Source of the DNA: Bacillota bacterium
GTDB lineage: Bacteria > Bacillota > Sulfobacillia > JABLXB01
Assembly (NCBI GenBank): GCA_013178305.1
Contig: JABLXB010000001.1
Location: forward strand, 998,253-1,062,252
Direction of reading: 5' to 3'
DNA: 64,000 nucleotides
Within the stretch, counting starts at the first letter, position 1; each line of letters begins with the position of its first letter. The notes below the pieces were generated by a model. It searched no databases and was not told the origin of the DNA. It saw nothing but the letters and a program-made list of their open reading frames with translations. Made by a program: the position numbers and the translations under genes. Positions 9,147-18,355 of the stretch are shown piece by piece.

Positions 9147-9236
9147 GCCGAAGACTGGCAATGCGCTGGGCGTGGACCCGTACAGCCGGCACTCAGGTCT
9201 CTGACGGGACGCTCCAAGGCCCCTCTCCCTAGACAC

Positions 9237-9270
9237 CACCCCGCCCGACATGTCCCGGGCGGGGTGTTTT
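9237..9270 (+). terminator. Rho-independent terminator of the SorC/ABC transporter operon
   Basis: A perfect 11-bp stem (CACCCCGCCCG at 9237-9247 with CGGGCGGGGTG at 9256-9266) and an 8-nt loop are followed by TTTT at 9267-9270. It lies 90 bp after the binding-protein stop codon. Confidence 0.85.
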
Positions 9271-9373
9271 AACGCCTCCCGCCGCACGGCGGGCACCCTT
9301 GCCGGTGGAGTGTCGCCGCTCGCACCGGCTTCGGCAGAAGGGGCTTAGCAAAATGAGAAGGGCGCTGGAGCTA

Positions 9374-9576
9374 AGCGGGTGGGGATCCAGCTTGGTGGGG
9401 CTGCGAGGGAACCCTGTTCAACCAATCGAAGGCGTACACTGAAGCGCTTCAGGCTCTCGACCGGGCGGGAAGTATCCCCAGAGACCTCCAGAAGCAGGCC
9501 GCCGCAGCGCGGAAGCGGTCTGAGAACATGATCCAAAAAGGCTACCGGGAGAGGGAATACCCGCAATCCGACCAAC
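9374..9576 (+). pseudogene. Possible degenerate C-terminal gene fragment, unidentified
   Basis: Between the terminator and the thiolase gene, one plus-strand frame reads like real protein after a TAA at 9371: KAYTEALQALDRAG, a helical Lys/Arg/Ala-rich stretch, then QKGYREREY. There is no start codon at the front and the frame runs into the hairpin at 9577. It looks like the tail of a broken gene, but I recognise no family and chance cannot be excluded. The rest of 9147-9649 holds only the terminator and this hairpin. Confidence 0.25.
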
Positions 9577-9606
9577 GAGCCCCCGTCGCGCACGCGGCGG
9601 GGGCTC
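9577..9606. terminator. Strong hairpin downstream of the thiolase gene
   Basis: GAGCCCCCG and its complement CGGGGGCTC enclose a short GC-rich loop. It lies 43 bp past the end of the minus-strand thiolase gene, where a terminator is expected, but neither side has a U-tract. Confidence 0.45.
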
Positions 9607-9649
9607 ATGCAAAACCCTACGCCTACGACCCACTTGTCAAAAAGCCCAG

Positions 9650-10825
<1,176 letters not shown>

Positions 10826-10857
10826 GATCTCTCTCCTCTCCGGACTGCGCACAGCCG

Positions 10858-11520
10858 CTACGCTGACATCTCCTTCAGGTCGGGCGCCACCGTGAACTCC
10901 GCCTCGGTGGACGCGCGGATCTCGTCGACGGTCACGCCCGGGGCGATCTCTTTGAGCACGAGCCCCTTCTTCGTTACCTCCATGACGGCCATGTCGCTCA
11001 CGATCAGGCTTACCTTGCCTTTCGCGGTGAGCGGCAGCCTGCACTGCTTGAGTATTTTGGGAGCCCCATCCTTCGTAACATGCTCGGTCACGACGATGAC
11101 CTTCCTGGCCCCGGTGACGAGGTCCATCGCCCCGCCCATCCCCGGCACCATCTTGCCGGGGACCATCCAGTTCGCGAGGTTCCCGCGCTGGTCGACCTCG
11201 AGCGCGCCAAGCACGGTGGCGGCGAGGTGCCCGCCGCGGATGATCGCGAACGAGGTGGCGCTGTCGAAGCACGCGCCGCCCGGGAGAATCGTTACCGGCT
11301 TGCCGCCGGCGTTGACGACGTCCTTGTCCTCCTCGCCTTCAGCGGGGGCGGGCCCGATACCCACGAAACCGTTCTCAGACTGGAGGATGATCTCCACGCC
11401 CTCTGGAATATGGTTGGCGACCTGCGTCGGAATACCTATCCCTAGGTTCACGACGTCCCCGCTCTTGAACTCCTTTGCCACGCGCTTGACCATCAGTTCC
11501 TTCCTGGCTTCCCTGTCCAT
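10858..11520 (-). CDS. atoA: 3-oxoacid (acetoacetate/butyrate) CoA-transferase, subunit B
   Basis: The 220-residue protein is the beta subunit of a family I CoA-transferase. [13 protein letters not shown] and the catalytic glutamate Glu49 in QSENGFVG are clear. With subunit A it moves CoA from acetyl-CoA or another acyl-CoA to acetoacetate or a short-chain fatty acid. GGGGGAGG precedes the ATG. It lies 13 bp after subunit A and 32 bp before thiolase, the classical ato arrangement. The acyl preference (acetoacetate or butyrate) is not visible from sequence. Confidence 0.92.
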   Translation of the reverse strand: MDREARKELMVKRVAKEFKSGDVVNLGIGIPTQVANHIPEGVEIILQSENGFVGIGPAPAEGEEDKDVVNAGGKPVTILPGGACFDSATSFAIIRGGHLAATVLGALEVDQRGNLANWMVPGKMVPGMGGAMDLVTGARKVIVVTEHVTKDGAPKILKQCRLPLTAKGKVSLIVSDMAVMEVTKKGLVLKEIAPGVTVDEIRASTEAEFTVAPDLKEMSA

Positions 11521-11533
11521 AGGCCTCCCCCTT

Positions 11534-12181
11534 TCAACCCTTCACGACCACGTCGACGAATATCCCCGGGGTCGTGACCTCGTCCGGGTCGATCTCGCCG
11601 ACCTTGACCAGCTCCTCGACCTCGGCGACCACGAGGTCGGCCGCCATGGCCATGAGCGGGTTGAAGTTCCTGGCTGCCCGCCTGTACACGAGGTTCCCGC
11701 TCTCGTCACCCTTGTGGGCGAGCAGAAACGCGATATCCGCCTTCAGCGGCGTCTCCAGCAGGTACTCGTTGCCGTTGACGACGACCTTCTCCTTGCCCTC
11801 CTCGGCGACGGTGCCGAGGCCCGTCGGGGTGAGTATCCCACCGAGACCGGCGCCGCCGGCGCGGATCCGTTCCGCGAGAGTCCCCTGCGGGACCAGATCC
11901 ACCTTCATCTCGCCGGCTATCATTTTCTTACCGGTGACGGGGTTCGTGCCGATGTGCGACGCGATAACGTGCTTGACCTGGTTGTTCACCACCAGCTTCC
12001 CGATGCCCCTGTCCGGAAACGCGGTGTCGTTCGCGACGATCGTGAGGTCCCTGACGCCTTTCTCCACCAGTTCGTCCACGATGTGTTCCGGCGTACCGCA
12101 GGCCAGGAAACCCCCGATCATCAGGGTCATACCGCTCTTGACCTGCGCCACTGCCTCCTTGATAGACCTGACCTTGTTCAT
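11534..12181 (-). CDS. atoD: 3-oxoacid (acetoacetate/butyrate) CoA-transferase, subunit A
   Basis: The 215-residue alpha subunit of a family I CoA-transferase has [21 protein letters not shown] near the N-terminus and then a GGAGLGG loop. The ATG at 12181 is preferred because GGAGG lies 8 nt upstream; a TTG two codons earlier is also open. It follows the fatty acid carrier gene by about 30 bp and precedes subunit B. The pair activates short-chain acids imported by the carrier. Confidence 0.92.
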   Translation of the reverse strand: MNKVRSIKEAVAQVKSGMTLMIGGFLACGTPEHIVDELVEKGVRDLTIVANDTAFPDRGIGKLVVNNQVKHVIASHIGTNPVTGKKMIAGEMKVDLVPQGTLAERIRAGGAGLGGILTPTGLGTVAEEGKEKVVVNGNEYLLETPLKADIAFLLAHKGDESGNLVYRRAARNFNPLMAMAADLVVAEVEELVKVGEIDPDEVTTPGIFVDVVVKG

Positions 12182-12212
12182 AACCAAAGCCTCCTCCAGA
12201 GCCGAGCCTCAC

Positions 12213-13571
12213 TCAAACCGCGGCAATCAACGCGGCGATGCTGAGCACTATGCCGGTGTAGATAAGTACCAGGGTGGTGTATCCCATGACGTCCCTCGCC
12301 TTGAGCCCCGCGAGACCGAGCAAGGGCAGCGCCCAGAACGGCTGGATCATGTTGGTCCACTGATCGCCCCACGCAACCGCCATCGCGGTCTTGACGGGAT
12401 CGACACCCATCTTCTGCGCGGCCATGACGCTTATCGCACCCTGCGCTGCCCACTGGCCGCCGCCGGACGGGATGAACATGTTGATTATACCTGCCGCCCA
12501 GAATTGAAGCATGTAGAAGGTGCTCTTCGTGGCTATCGCGACGAACCAGTTGGCGATGATCGCGGCCAGGCCGGTCCCCATCATGATGCCCTGGATGCCG
12601 CCGTATACGGGGAACTGCAGCGCGATTCCGCCGGCGCCCTTGATCGCCTTCTCGACTGCGCGCACGTAGTTGATCGGGGTACCGTGCAGTAGAAGGCCGC
12701 CGAACAGGAACAGGCCATTCACGATATCGAGGTTCAGATTGAAGCCCTTCGCCGCGAAGTACTTCGCGAAGAACACGACGCCTAGCAGGCAGAACACGTA
12801 GTTGATGACCCTGCTGTTCTCCACCTTTTCAGCCCAGGTCCTCGGGACGAACTCCCTGCGCTTCCGCTCCTCTTCCTCCTCGTCCTTCCGCGACTTGGCC
12901 AGGACTTCGGGGTCCAGCACCTTTGTATTCTCGGGAGAAGGCGATGCCATTGCCAGTACGAACGGAAGCGTGAGGATGATGAGCCACGCGGGGATAAGGT
13001 TCCAGGGAGCAAACACGGTCTGGGAAACCGGGACAACCATCTTGGCGATCTTCTCAAGATGGTTGGCGGGGTTACCTGCCGTCGCAATGGTCAACGGTAC
13101 GGACCCGGAAAAGCCCATGTGCCAGATGACGAACCCGCCGTACGCCGCCGCGATAAGCAACGGGTAATCTACGTTCTTTACCTTCTTCACAACCTCGAGC
13201 GCCAGGAGGCCGCCGACGATGAGACCGAAGCCCCACTGAACCCAGGAAGCGACTCCGGCCACGAGAGCGACGATGATGACCGCCTGGTACGGGGTTCGCG
13301 CCAACCCGGCGATCGAGGAGAGCATCCTTTTCACCGCCGGCGCCAGAGCGAAGCAGTGGCCCGTTACGAGGATCATGACCATCTGCATCGAGAACGCGAG
13401 CAACGACCAGAAACCACCCCACCACGCGTCGACGATCTCCAGGGGTGTCTTGCCGGTGAAAACCAGGGCCAGAATGAAAGCGAGGAACGTGAGCAATACG
13501 GCAAACAAGAACGCATCCGGAAGATACCTTTCCATGATCCGCGTAAAGAAGTTGCCTAAACGCCTCAACAT
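12213..13571 (-). CDS. atoE: Short-chain fatty acid transporter (AtoE family)
   Basis: The 452-residue polytopic membrane protein is of the AtoE/TIGR00366 type, with ERYLPDAFLFAVLLTF at the start, SWVQWGFGLIVGG, FSGSVPLTIAT and FIPSGGGQWAAQG. It imports short-chain acids such as acetoacetate or butyrate. A charged Glu/Lys/Arg-rich loop (KSRKDEEEEERKRRE) lies mid-protein. AAGGAGGGAC precedes the ATG at 13571; the longer frame adds 11 residues without a signal. It is the first gene of the operon, directly behind the sigma-54 promoter at 13625-13640. Confidence 0.93.
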   Translation of the reverse strand: MLRRLGNFFTRIMERYLPDAFLFAVLLTFLAFILALVFTGKTPLEIVDAWWGGFWSLLAFSMQMVMILVTGHCFALAPAVKRMLSSIAGLARTPYQAVIIVALVAGVASWVQWGFGLIVGGLLALEVVKKVKNVDYPLLIAAAYGGFVIWHMGFSGSVPLTIATAGNPANHLEKIAKMVVPVSQTVFAPWNLIPAWLIILTLPFVLAMASPSPENTKVLDPEVLAKSRKDEEEEERKRREFVPRTWAEKVENSRVINYVFCLLGVVFFAKYFAAKGFNLNLDIVNGLFLFGGLLLHGTPINYVRAVEKAIKGAGGIALQFPVYGGIQGIMMGTGLAAIIANWFVAIATKSTFYMLQFWAAGIINMFIPSGGGQWAAQGAISVMAAQKMGVDPVKTAMAVAWGDQWTNMIQPFWALPLLGLAGLKARDVMGYTTLVLIYTGIVLSIAALIAAV

Positions 13572-13596
13572 CCACCAGTCCCTCCTTCTTGGAATT

Positions 13597-13610
13597 GAAT
13601 CCATGGATTC
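13597..13610. promoter_or_regulatory. 14-bp perfect palindrome in the atoE leader
   Basis: GAATCCATGGATTC is its own reverse complement. It lies between the sigma-54 promoter and the atoE start codon. It could be an operator or an RNA hairpin; no factor can be assigned. Confidence 0.3.
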
Positions 13611-13624
13611 CGACTATTCCAGCG

Positions 13625-13640
13625 AGCAAGTTCCATGCCG
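13625..13640 (-). promoter_or_regulatory. Sigma-54 (-24/-12) promoter of the ato operon
   Basis: Read on the minus strand the site is CGGCATGGAACTTGCT, against the consensus TGGCAC-N5-TTGCW. The invariant GG and GC are exactly 10 bp apart. It lies 53 bp upstream of atoE, and the nearest upstream gene encodes an NtrC-type sigma-54 activator. Confidence 0.8.
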
Positions 13641-13649
13641 GGGAATGTC

Positions 13650-13679
13650 AACCGTCGATGATCGTCGATGATCGCGGTT
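13650..13679. promoter_or_regulatory. Candidate upstream activating site for the NtrC-type activator
   Basis: There is an exact 10-bp tandem repeat, CGTCGATGAT, at 13653-13662 and 13663-13672, flanked by the inverted pair AACCG (13650-13654) and CGGTT (13675-13679). It lies 10 to 40 bp upstream of the -24 element of the ato promoter, which is close for an enhancer but workable. Confidence 0.45.
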
Positions 13680-13784
13680 CACGCCTGAGACTACCAGCGG
13701 AGCAGGTCAACTCGTGCGGTTGCCCGTGGCTGCCTTCTTACCGGACCTCCACGGGGGGATGATTACTGTGAAACTGGTTTCGCA

Positions 13785-13806
13785 GGTGCGAAGCGGCCTT
13801 CGCACC
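13785..13806 (-). terminator. Hairpin after the NtrC-type regulator gene
   Basis: GGTGCGAAG (13785-13793) pairs perfectly with CTTCGCACC (13798-13806) across a 4-nt loop, 65 bp beyond the regulator stop codon. No U-tract follows, so it may be a weak terminator or an RNA-stabilising element. Confidence 0.5.
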
Positions 13807-13871
13807 GAGGGATTCGGCCCTACGAAGCGCGCGGCGCCGTCGTTGAAGGGCTGCCGCCCGCCTGTCTAACG

Positions 13872-15281
13872 CTACTGCAGGTTGAACTCCTTGATCTTCA
13901 TCTGAAGGGACCGCCGGGATATGCCGAGCGCGGCGGCTGCCCTGGTGCGATTTCCGCCGCACCTGGCCAGGGCTTCGGCGATGATCTGCCGTTCGTGATT
14001 CGCTTTAAACTCGCTCAGGCGGCCCTTGAGCCCGCCTGCCGCAGGCCTGCCCCGCCGGACATCCTCCGGTGTAGCCGCCGTGACAGCCCCAGCACCGGCG
14101 CCCGCGGCCACCCTGATGTGCTCGGGGAGCAACGCCGGCGTCAGAACGCTTCCCTCGCCAAGCACCGCCGCCTGTTGAATCACGTTCCTGAGCTCGCGGA
14201 CGTTGCCGGGCCAGTTGTGCGCCTTGAGCAGGTCCATCGCCTCGGGGCTGACGCTGTGAAGCCTCCCCCCGCTCTCTTCCGAAAACGTCTTGAGGAAATG
14301 GGTCACGAGGAGCGGGATGTCCTCCCTGCGCTCCCTTAACGGCGGGATTCTGATCGGAATCACGGCCAGCCTGTAGTAGAGGTCCTCCCTGAATTCCCCT
14401 TTTTCTATCTGCGCCCTCAGGCTGCGATTCGTGGCGCAGATGACCCGGATGTCGACCGGTATCCTGCGCGTCCCGCCGAGGCGCTCGATCTCCTTTTCCT
14501 CCAGCACCCTGAGCACCTTGGCCTGCATGTCGCGCGGCAGGTCACCGATCTCGTCAAGGAAGATGGTGCCCCCGTCGGCCAGCTCGAACTTTCCCGGCTT
14601 CTTCCGCCTGGCCCCCGTGAACGCCCCTTCCTCGTAGCCGAACAGCTCGCTTTCCAGCAGGTTCTCGGGCAGCGCGGCGCAGTTCACGGGCAGGAACGGC
14701 TTCGCCCGCCGCGGGCTCTCCCAGTGGATCGCTCTCGCGACGAGCTCCTTTCCCGTGCCGCTTTCGCCCTCTATCAGCACAGACGCGTCGGTGGTCGTCA
14801 CTTTCTCGATCAGTTGAAAAATGCTGAGCATCGACTGCGACGCGGCGATGATGTTCTTGATGTGGTATTTCTCCTGCAGCTGATCCCTGAGTTGCTCGAC
14901 CTCCCGGGCGAGACGGCCGAACTTCATGGAATTCTCCATGATCATCCGGAGCTCTTCCACGTCGAACGGCTTGGTCACGTAGTCGTGCGCGCCCATCTTC
15001 ATGGCCTCGACCGCCGTCTTGACCGTTCCGTAAGCGGTCATCATTACCACGGGCGTCTGGGGGTATAGATGCTTGATCTGCTTTAGTGCGGTCATGCCGT
15101 CCATGCCCGGGAGTTTCAGGTCGAGCATGACGAGGTCGACGCGGTCATGCGCGAGCTTCTCGAGCGCCTCTTCGCCGCTCCTGGCCCCCAGGATTTCGAA
15201 TTCATCCCCGAAACTGCTCCTGAACAGCCACTCCATGTTGGGCTCGTCGTCCGCCACGAGCACCTTGGGTAACGCACTCAT
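13872..15281 (-). CDS. NtrC-family sigma-54-dependent response regulator (AtoC-like)
   Basis: The protein has about 469 residues. A receiver domain carries the phospho-acceptor Asp54 (MLDLKLPGMDG) with DDE near the N-terminus. An AAA+ domain follows with Walker A GESGTGKE, the sigma-54 contact motif GAFTGA and Walker B TIFLDEIGDL. A Fis-type helix-turn-helix closes the protein (GNRTRAAAALGISRRSLQMKIKEF). The ATG at 15281 has AAAGAGGAG upstream; an upstream extension lacks a signal. It lies 48 bp after the histidine kinase, its likely partner. The sigma-54 promoter before atoE makes the ato operon its likely target. Confidence 0.94.
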   Translation of the reverse strand: MSALPKVLVADDEPNMEWLFRSSFGDEFEILGARSGEEALEKLAHDRVDLVMLDLKLPGMDGMTALKQIKHLYPQTPVVMMTAYGTVKTAVEAMKMGAHDYVTKPFDVEELRMIMENSMKFGRLAREVEQLRDQLQEKYHIKNIIAASQSMLSIFQLIEKVTTTDASVLIEGESGTGKELVARAIHWESPRRAKPFLPVNCAALPENLLESELFGYEEGAFTGARRKKPGKFELADGGTIFLDEIGDLPRDMQAKVLRVLEEKEIERLGGTRRIPVDIRVICATNRSLRAQIEKGEFREDLYYRLAVIPIRIPPLRERREDIPLLVTHFLKTFSEESGGRLHSVSPEAMDLLKAHNWPGNVRELRNVIQQAAVLGEGSVLTPALLPEHIRVAAGAGAGAVTAATPEDVRRGRPAAGGLKGRLSEFKANHERQIIAEALARCGGNRTRAAAALGISRRSLQMKIKEFNLQ

Positions 15282-15329
15282 CGATGGTCTCCTCTTTGCC
15301 AGGGAATTCGCACTCGCCCGCACGCTCAT

Positions 15330-17078
15330 CTATTCCGTAAACTTCAGTACGACGTGCTGTGCAGGCAGGTTCACATTGAAGCACGCGCCCTCCCCCGCCC
15401 GCGAGTTGAACTCAATGTATCCCTTGTGTTCGTCCACGATGCGCTGCACCAGCGCGAGGCCGAGGCCCGTGCCGTCCTTCTTGGTCGAGTAAAACATGTC
15501 GAATATTTTGTCCTGGTCCTTCTCCGGGATCCCGACGCCCGTATCCCTTAACGACACCTGCACGTACGCGCTGCCCGGCTGCCTCGACGTAGAAACCTTC
15601 AGTACCCCGCCGTCAGGCATGGCCTGTATGGCGTTCAGCAGCAGGTTGAGGAACGCCTGCTGCAGGTGTTCGGGGTCTCCCTCGACAGGTGGCAGCGTCT
15701 CGGCGTACTCCTCGACCACATTTACCAAGGCCGCGCGGGCATACGCCCTGATCACGTCCACCGACCGCTCCACGACCTGGTTTAACTCCACCGGGATGTA
15801 CCGCGGCTTCGAGAACCTCGTGAAGTTGAGCAGAGACTCCACCGTCCTATTAACTCTAGCAAGTTCCTCGCCAAGTATCCTCGACGAGTTGACCAGAAAC
15901 TCCTGGTCGCCGAGCTTCTGGGGTATGAGCTGGATCGACCCCGCCACGATGGTCAGCGGGTTTCGTATCTCATGCGCGATAGACGCGGCGAGCTCGCCCA
16001 TGGCGGCGAGCTTCTCAGTTCGTTGCACCCGTTCTTCCTCGGCACGCGCCTCTTCGAGGTCCTCGAACAGCACGATGTACCCGTCCCTGCCCCCGACCCC
16101 TTCGCTGACGTGAGTGGATATCATCGTCACGTCCTTGGGGCCGCTGGGGATCTTGATGCTCATGTTGGAGAACCGGTTCATGGCCTCGGCGTCTACCCCC
16201 AGCACGTTGGCGGGGTCGAGGCCGATGGACTCGAGAAACGCGGGGCAGGACATCTCCATGATATCGTTCCGCTTCCGCTGGACTATCTCGAGTAAGCCGT
16301 CACTGGCGAACACCACCTGACCCTGCTCGTCCGCCACGAGGACGCCAAGGCTCAGCGAGTTCAGGAACATCATGAGATAGCGGAACATCCGCTTGATGGA
16401 CTGGACGTAGGGGAGGAGGGCGACCCGGTCCTGACGCCGGTTATGGCGCCTCGTTTCCATCGATGCCAGGATGGACTCCGGAAGCCGGGCCGGCATGAGC
16501 AGGGACCGGCTGGCGAACAGGAGGAGTCCCGTCAGGCCGAGGATCGGCTGGATGTTCGGGGAGAAGAACAGGCTCCTCGCGCCCTGCTGGATCTGGGCGT
16601 ATATGTCGGCCAGGGTCTCGTTCGCCCATACGAACCCGACTGCCCTGCCGCAACGGATGATCGGGGAAACGCAGTTCATTATCTCGCCCCTGACCATCGA
16701 ACCCACACCGACGACTTCGCGCCCCAGTTCCATCGCCTGCACGCCGATGTGGCCCGGCCCCGCGCTGACCCCCACCTTCGACCCGAACTCCGAGCTGGGG
16801 CCGTAAGTAAGGATACAGCCCAGGTCCCGCGAGTAGTAACCCACACCAACGCCTGGGAAGCACGCCGCCACCATGTCGGTGTACGGCGCGAGTTCCCTGT
16901 TGAGGGCCTGGATCTTGTCCTTCCGGCCGGCGGGCTTCGGCGTGAGCCGGTTGAGTATGTCGTCGAACTCGCCCTCGAGGTGCTTCTCGAGGAGGCGGGT
17001 GATGCCGAACAGCTTCTGCGCCTTTTCCTCGATGAGGGCGCCTTCGGCTTTCTGGAATAGCAGGTAGCGCTGTTTCAT
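15330..17078 (-). CDS. Sensor histidine kinase (AtoS-like), partner of the NtrC-type regulator
   Basis: The protein has 582 residues. Residues about 60-160 form a single Cache-like sensing region, 174-196 a hydrophobic segment, and about 240-345 a PAS domain. HisKA carries His369 (AHEIRNPL), and the HATPase_c domain has NLLLNAIQAM, DTGVGIPEKDQDKIF and GTGLGLALV. The ATG at 17078 is preceded by GGAGGAG. The usual first transmembrane helix before the sensing region is missing: the protein begins in the helix that would follow it. A short hydrophobic stretch is encoded upstream in the same frame but is cut off by two stop codons. Confidence 0.92.
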   Translation of the reverse strand: MKQRYLLFQKAEGALIEEKAQKLFGITRLLEKHLEGEFDDILNRLTPKPAGRKDKIQALNRELAPYTDMVAACFPGVGVGYYSRDLGCILTYGPSSEFGSKVGVSAGPGHIGVQAMELGREVVGVGSMVRGEIMNCVSPIIRCGRAVGFVWANETLADIYAQIQQGARSLFFSPNIQPILGLTGLLLFASRSLLMPARLPESILASMETRRHNRRQDRVALLPYVQSIKRMFRYLMMFLNSLSLGVLVADEQGQVVFASDGLLEIVQRKRNDIMEMSCPAFLESIGLDPANVLGVDAEAMNRFSNMSIKIPSGPKDVTMISTHVSEGVGGRDGYIVLFEDLEEARAEEERVQRTEKLAAMGELAASIAHEIRNPLTIVAGSIQLIPQKLGDQEFLVNSSRILGEELARVNRTVESLLNFTRFSKPRYIPVELNQVVERSVDVIRAYARAALVNVVEEYAETLPPVEGDPEHLQQAFLNLLLNAIQAMPDGGVLKVSTSRQPGSAYVQVSLRDTGVGIPEKDQDKIFDMFYSTKKDGTGLGLALVQRIVDEHKGYIEFNSRAGEGACFNVNLPAQHVVLKFTE

Positions 17079-17196
17079 CTATACTCCTCCAGGGTCTCCA
17101 CGTTCCCATATGCGCTAGACATCCATCTCCACATGATGCTTCGATAATGGATTCCCTTTGGCCTGCTGGAAGTCGATGACTGTACCGAAAGTACCA

Positions 17197-17222
17197 GCGC
17201 GCCCCCCGTTTGGGAGGCGCGC
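17197..17222 (-). terminator. Hairpin downstream of the dehydrogenase/TRAP operon
   Basis: GCGCGCC (17197-17203) and GGCGCGC (17216-17222) flank a G/C-rich loop about 95 bp after the last gene of the operon. The stem is strong but has no U-tract on either strand. Confidence 0.4.
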
Positions 17223-17315
17223 CGACTGGAGTGATCGTGTGGGTCGCGGCGAACAGTAACCCGAGTATACGACGAGCAACGCGGCTGCGGCAAGCAGTGG
17301 CCCCACGGCGGCGCT

Positions 17316-18338
17316 TCAGGTCACAACCCTCATGATTACCCGGAACACCGACTCGTCGCGGCTTTCCGCCAGCTCAAAGCCGCGACGCACCTCCTCGAGC
17401 GTGACTTCGTGCGTGATCATCGGACCCACTTGCACCTTCCCGGACGCGAGCAGGTCGATAGCCGCTTCATAGCCACCTGTACCGCTCTTGGACCCTCTAA
17501 TGGTTATCTCCTTGTAGTACAGCTCCTGGCCTTGCATGTGGTCTACCGCTTCACGGTACGTGCTGAATACGGTGACTACTCCCCCGGGCCGGACGAGGGC
17601 TATCGCCTTGTTCAGCGATTCGGGCTGTCCTGATGCCTCGAACACGACGTCGAAACCACTTCTCGTAAACCCACCCAGCAGCCTGTCGGTATCCGGATCG
17701 CTGTATCCCACAACGAGGTCGGCTCCCAGGTGCCTGGCCAGGGCGAGGTGTGACTTCCTGCTCCCGCCCAGAATCGCTATCCCATCCGCCCCTGCGGCCC
17801 GGGCTACCTGCAGCAGCAGGAGGGCGGAGTGTCCCGAGCCGATGATGGCCACCTTCGTGCCTGTGGCGATACTGGACTTCGCCACCGCCCTGACGGCGCA
17901 CGCGACTCCGACCAGTGACTGGGCGTCCCTGGGGTCTATCCTCTCGTCAACCCTGTGCGCGATCTTGGCGGGCACCACCACGTACTCCGCCATCGCCCCA
18001 TCGCGCATCCTGCCGAGGGAAACCCTGTTGCGGCAGTACTCCTCGAGCCCGCTGGAGCACATTGCGCAAGCGCCGCAGGGATAGCTGGCCTCGGGCGCCA
18101 CGATGTCGCCGGCGCGGACGCCCTCCACTGCGCTCCCGACTGAAAGTACCTTTCCCACGAACTCGTGCCCGGGCACAACCGGGTACCTGGCACGGTAGTT
18201 GCCCGCCCACACCATGACGTCGGTCCCACAGTAGCCGACGTACATCACTTGGATTACGACTTCGGAGGAGCCCGGGGCCGGTAACGGCCTCTCCTCGATC
18301 GTAATGTGGCGAGGTTCCTTCAAGACTGCAGCCTTCAA
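17316..18338 (-). CDS. Zinc-binding alcohol/polyol dehydrogenase (MDR family)
   Basis: The protein has about 340 residues. It keeps the catalytic zinc motifs (GYCGTDV, then GHEFVG) and the four-cysteine structural zinc lobe (CGACAMCSSGLEEYC). The Rossmann fold runs VAIIGSGHSALLLLQ, with GH in place of the usual GG. Overall it resembles threonine or sorbitol dehydrogenases, which oxidise a secondary alcohol with NAD(P). I place the start at the TTG at 18338, because GGAGG lies 9 nt upstream and the family begins 'MKAAVL'; an ATG at 18353 is also possible. It is the last gene of the operon, just after a second MDR dehydrogenase that is only distantly similar. Confidence 0.9.
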   Translation of the reverse strand: MKAAVLKEPRHITIEERPLPAPGSSEVVIQVMYVGYCGTDVMVWAGNYRARYPVVPGHEFVGKVLSVGSAVEGVRAGDIVAPEASYPCGACAMCSSGLEEYCRNRVSLGRMRDGAMAEYVVVPAKIAHRVDERIDPRDAQSLVGVACAVRAVAKSSIATGTKVAIIGSGHSALLLLQVARAAGADGIAILGGSRKSHLALARHLGADLVVGYSDPDTDRLLGGFTRSGFDVVFEASGQPESLNKAIALVRPGGVVTVFSTYREAVDHMQGQELYYKEITIRGSKSGTGGYEAAIDLLASGKVQVGPMITHEVTLEEVRRGFELAESRDESVFRVIMRVVT

Positions 18339-18355
18339 CCGGCAGCCCTCCATCG

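Noticed and set aside
10826-11272. N-terminal extension of the thiolase frame opposite the CoA-transferase gene.
   Set aside because: The extension overlaps a clearly coding gene, has no similarity to thiolases and lies upstream of an excellent Shine-Dalgarno sequence and start.
13650-13679. CRISPR-like or satellite repeat (CGTCGATGAT twice).
   Set aside because: Only two 10-bp units without spacers. The position before a sigma-54 promoter fits an activator site better.
17115-17306. Small membrane protein gene between the kinase and the dehydrogenase.
   Set aside because: It has no Shine-Dalgarno sequence, contains the hairpin at 17197-17222 and has no recognisable family. It is recorded only as a possible remnant of the kinase membrane helix.
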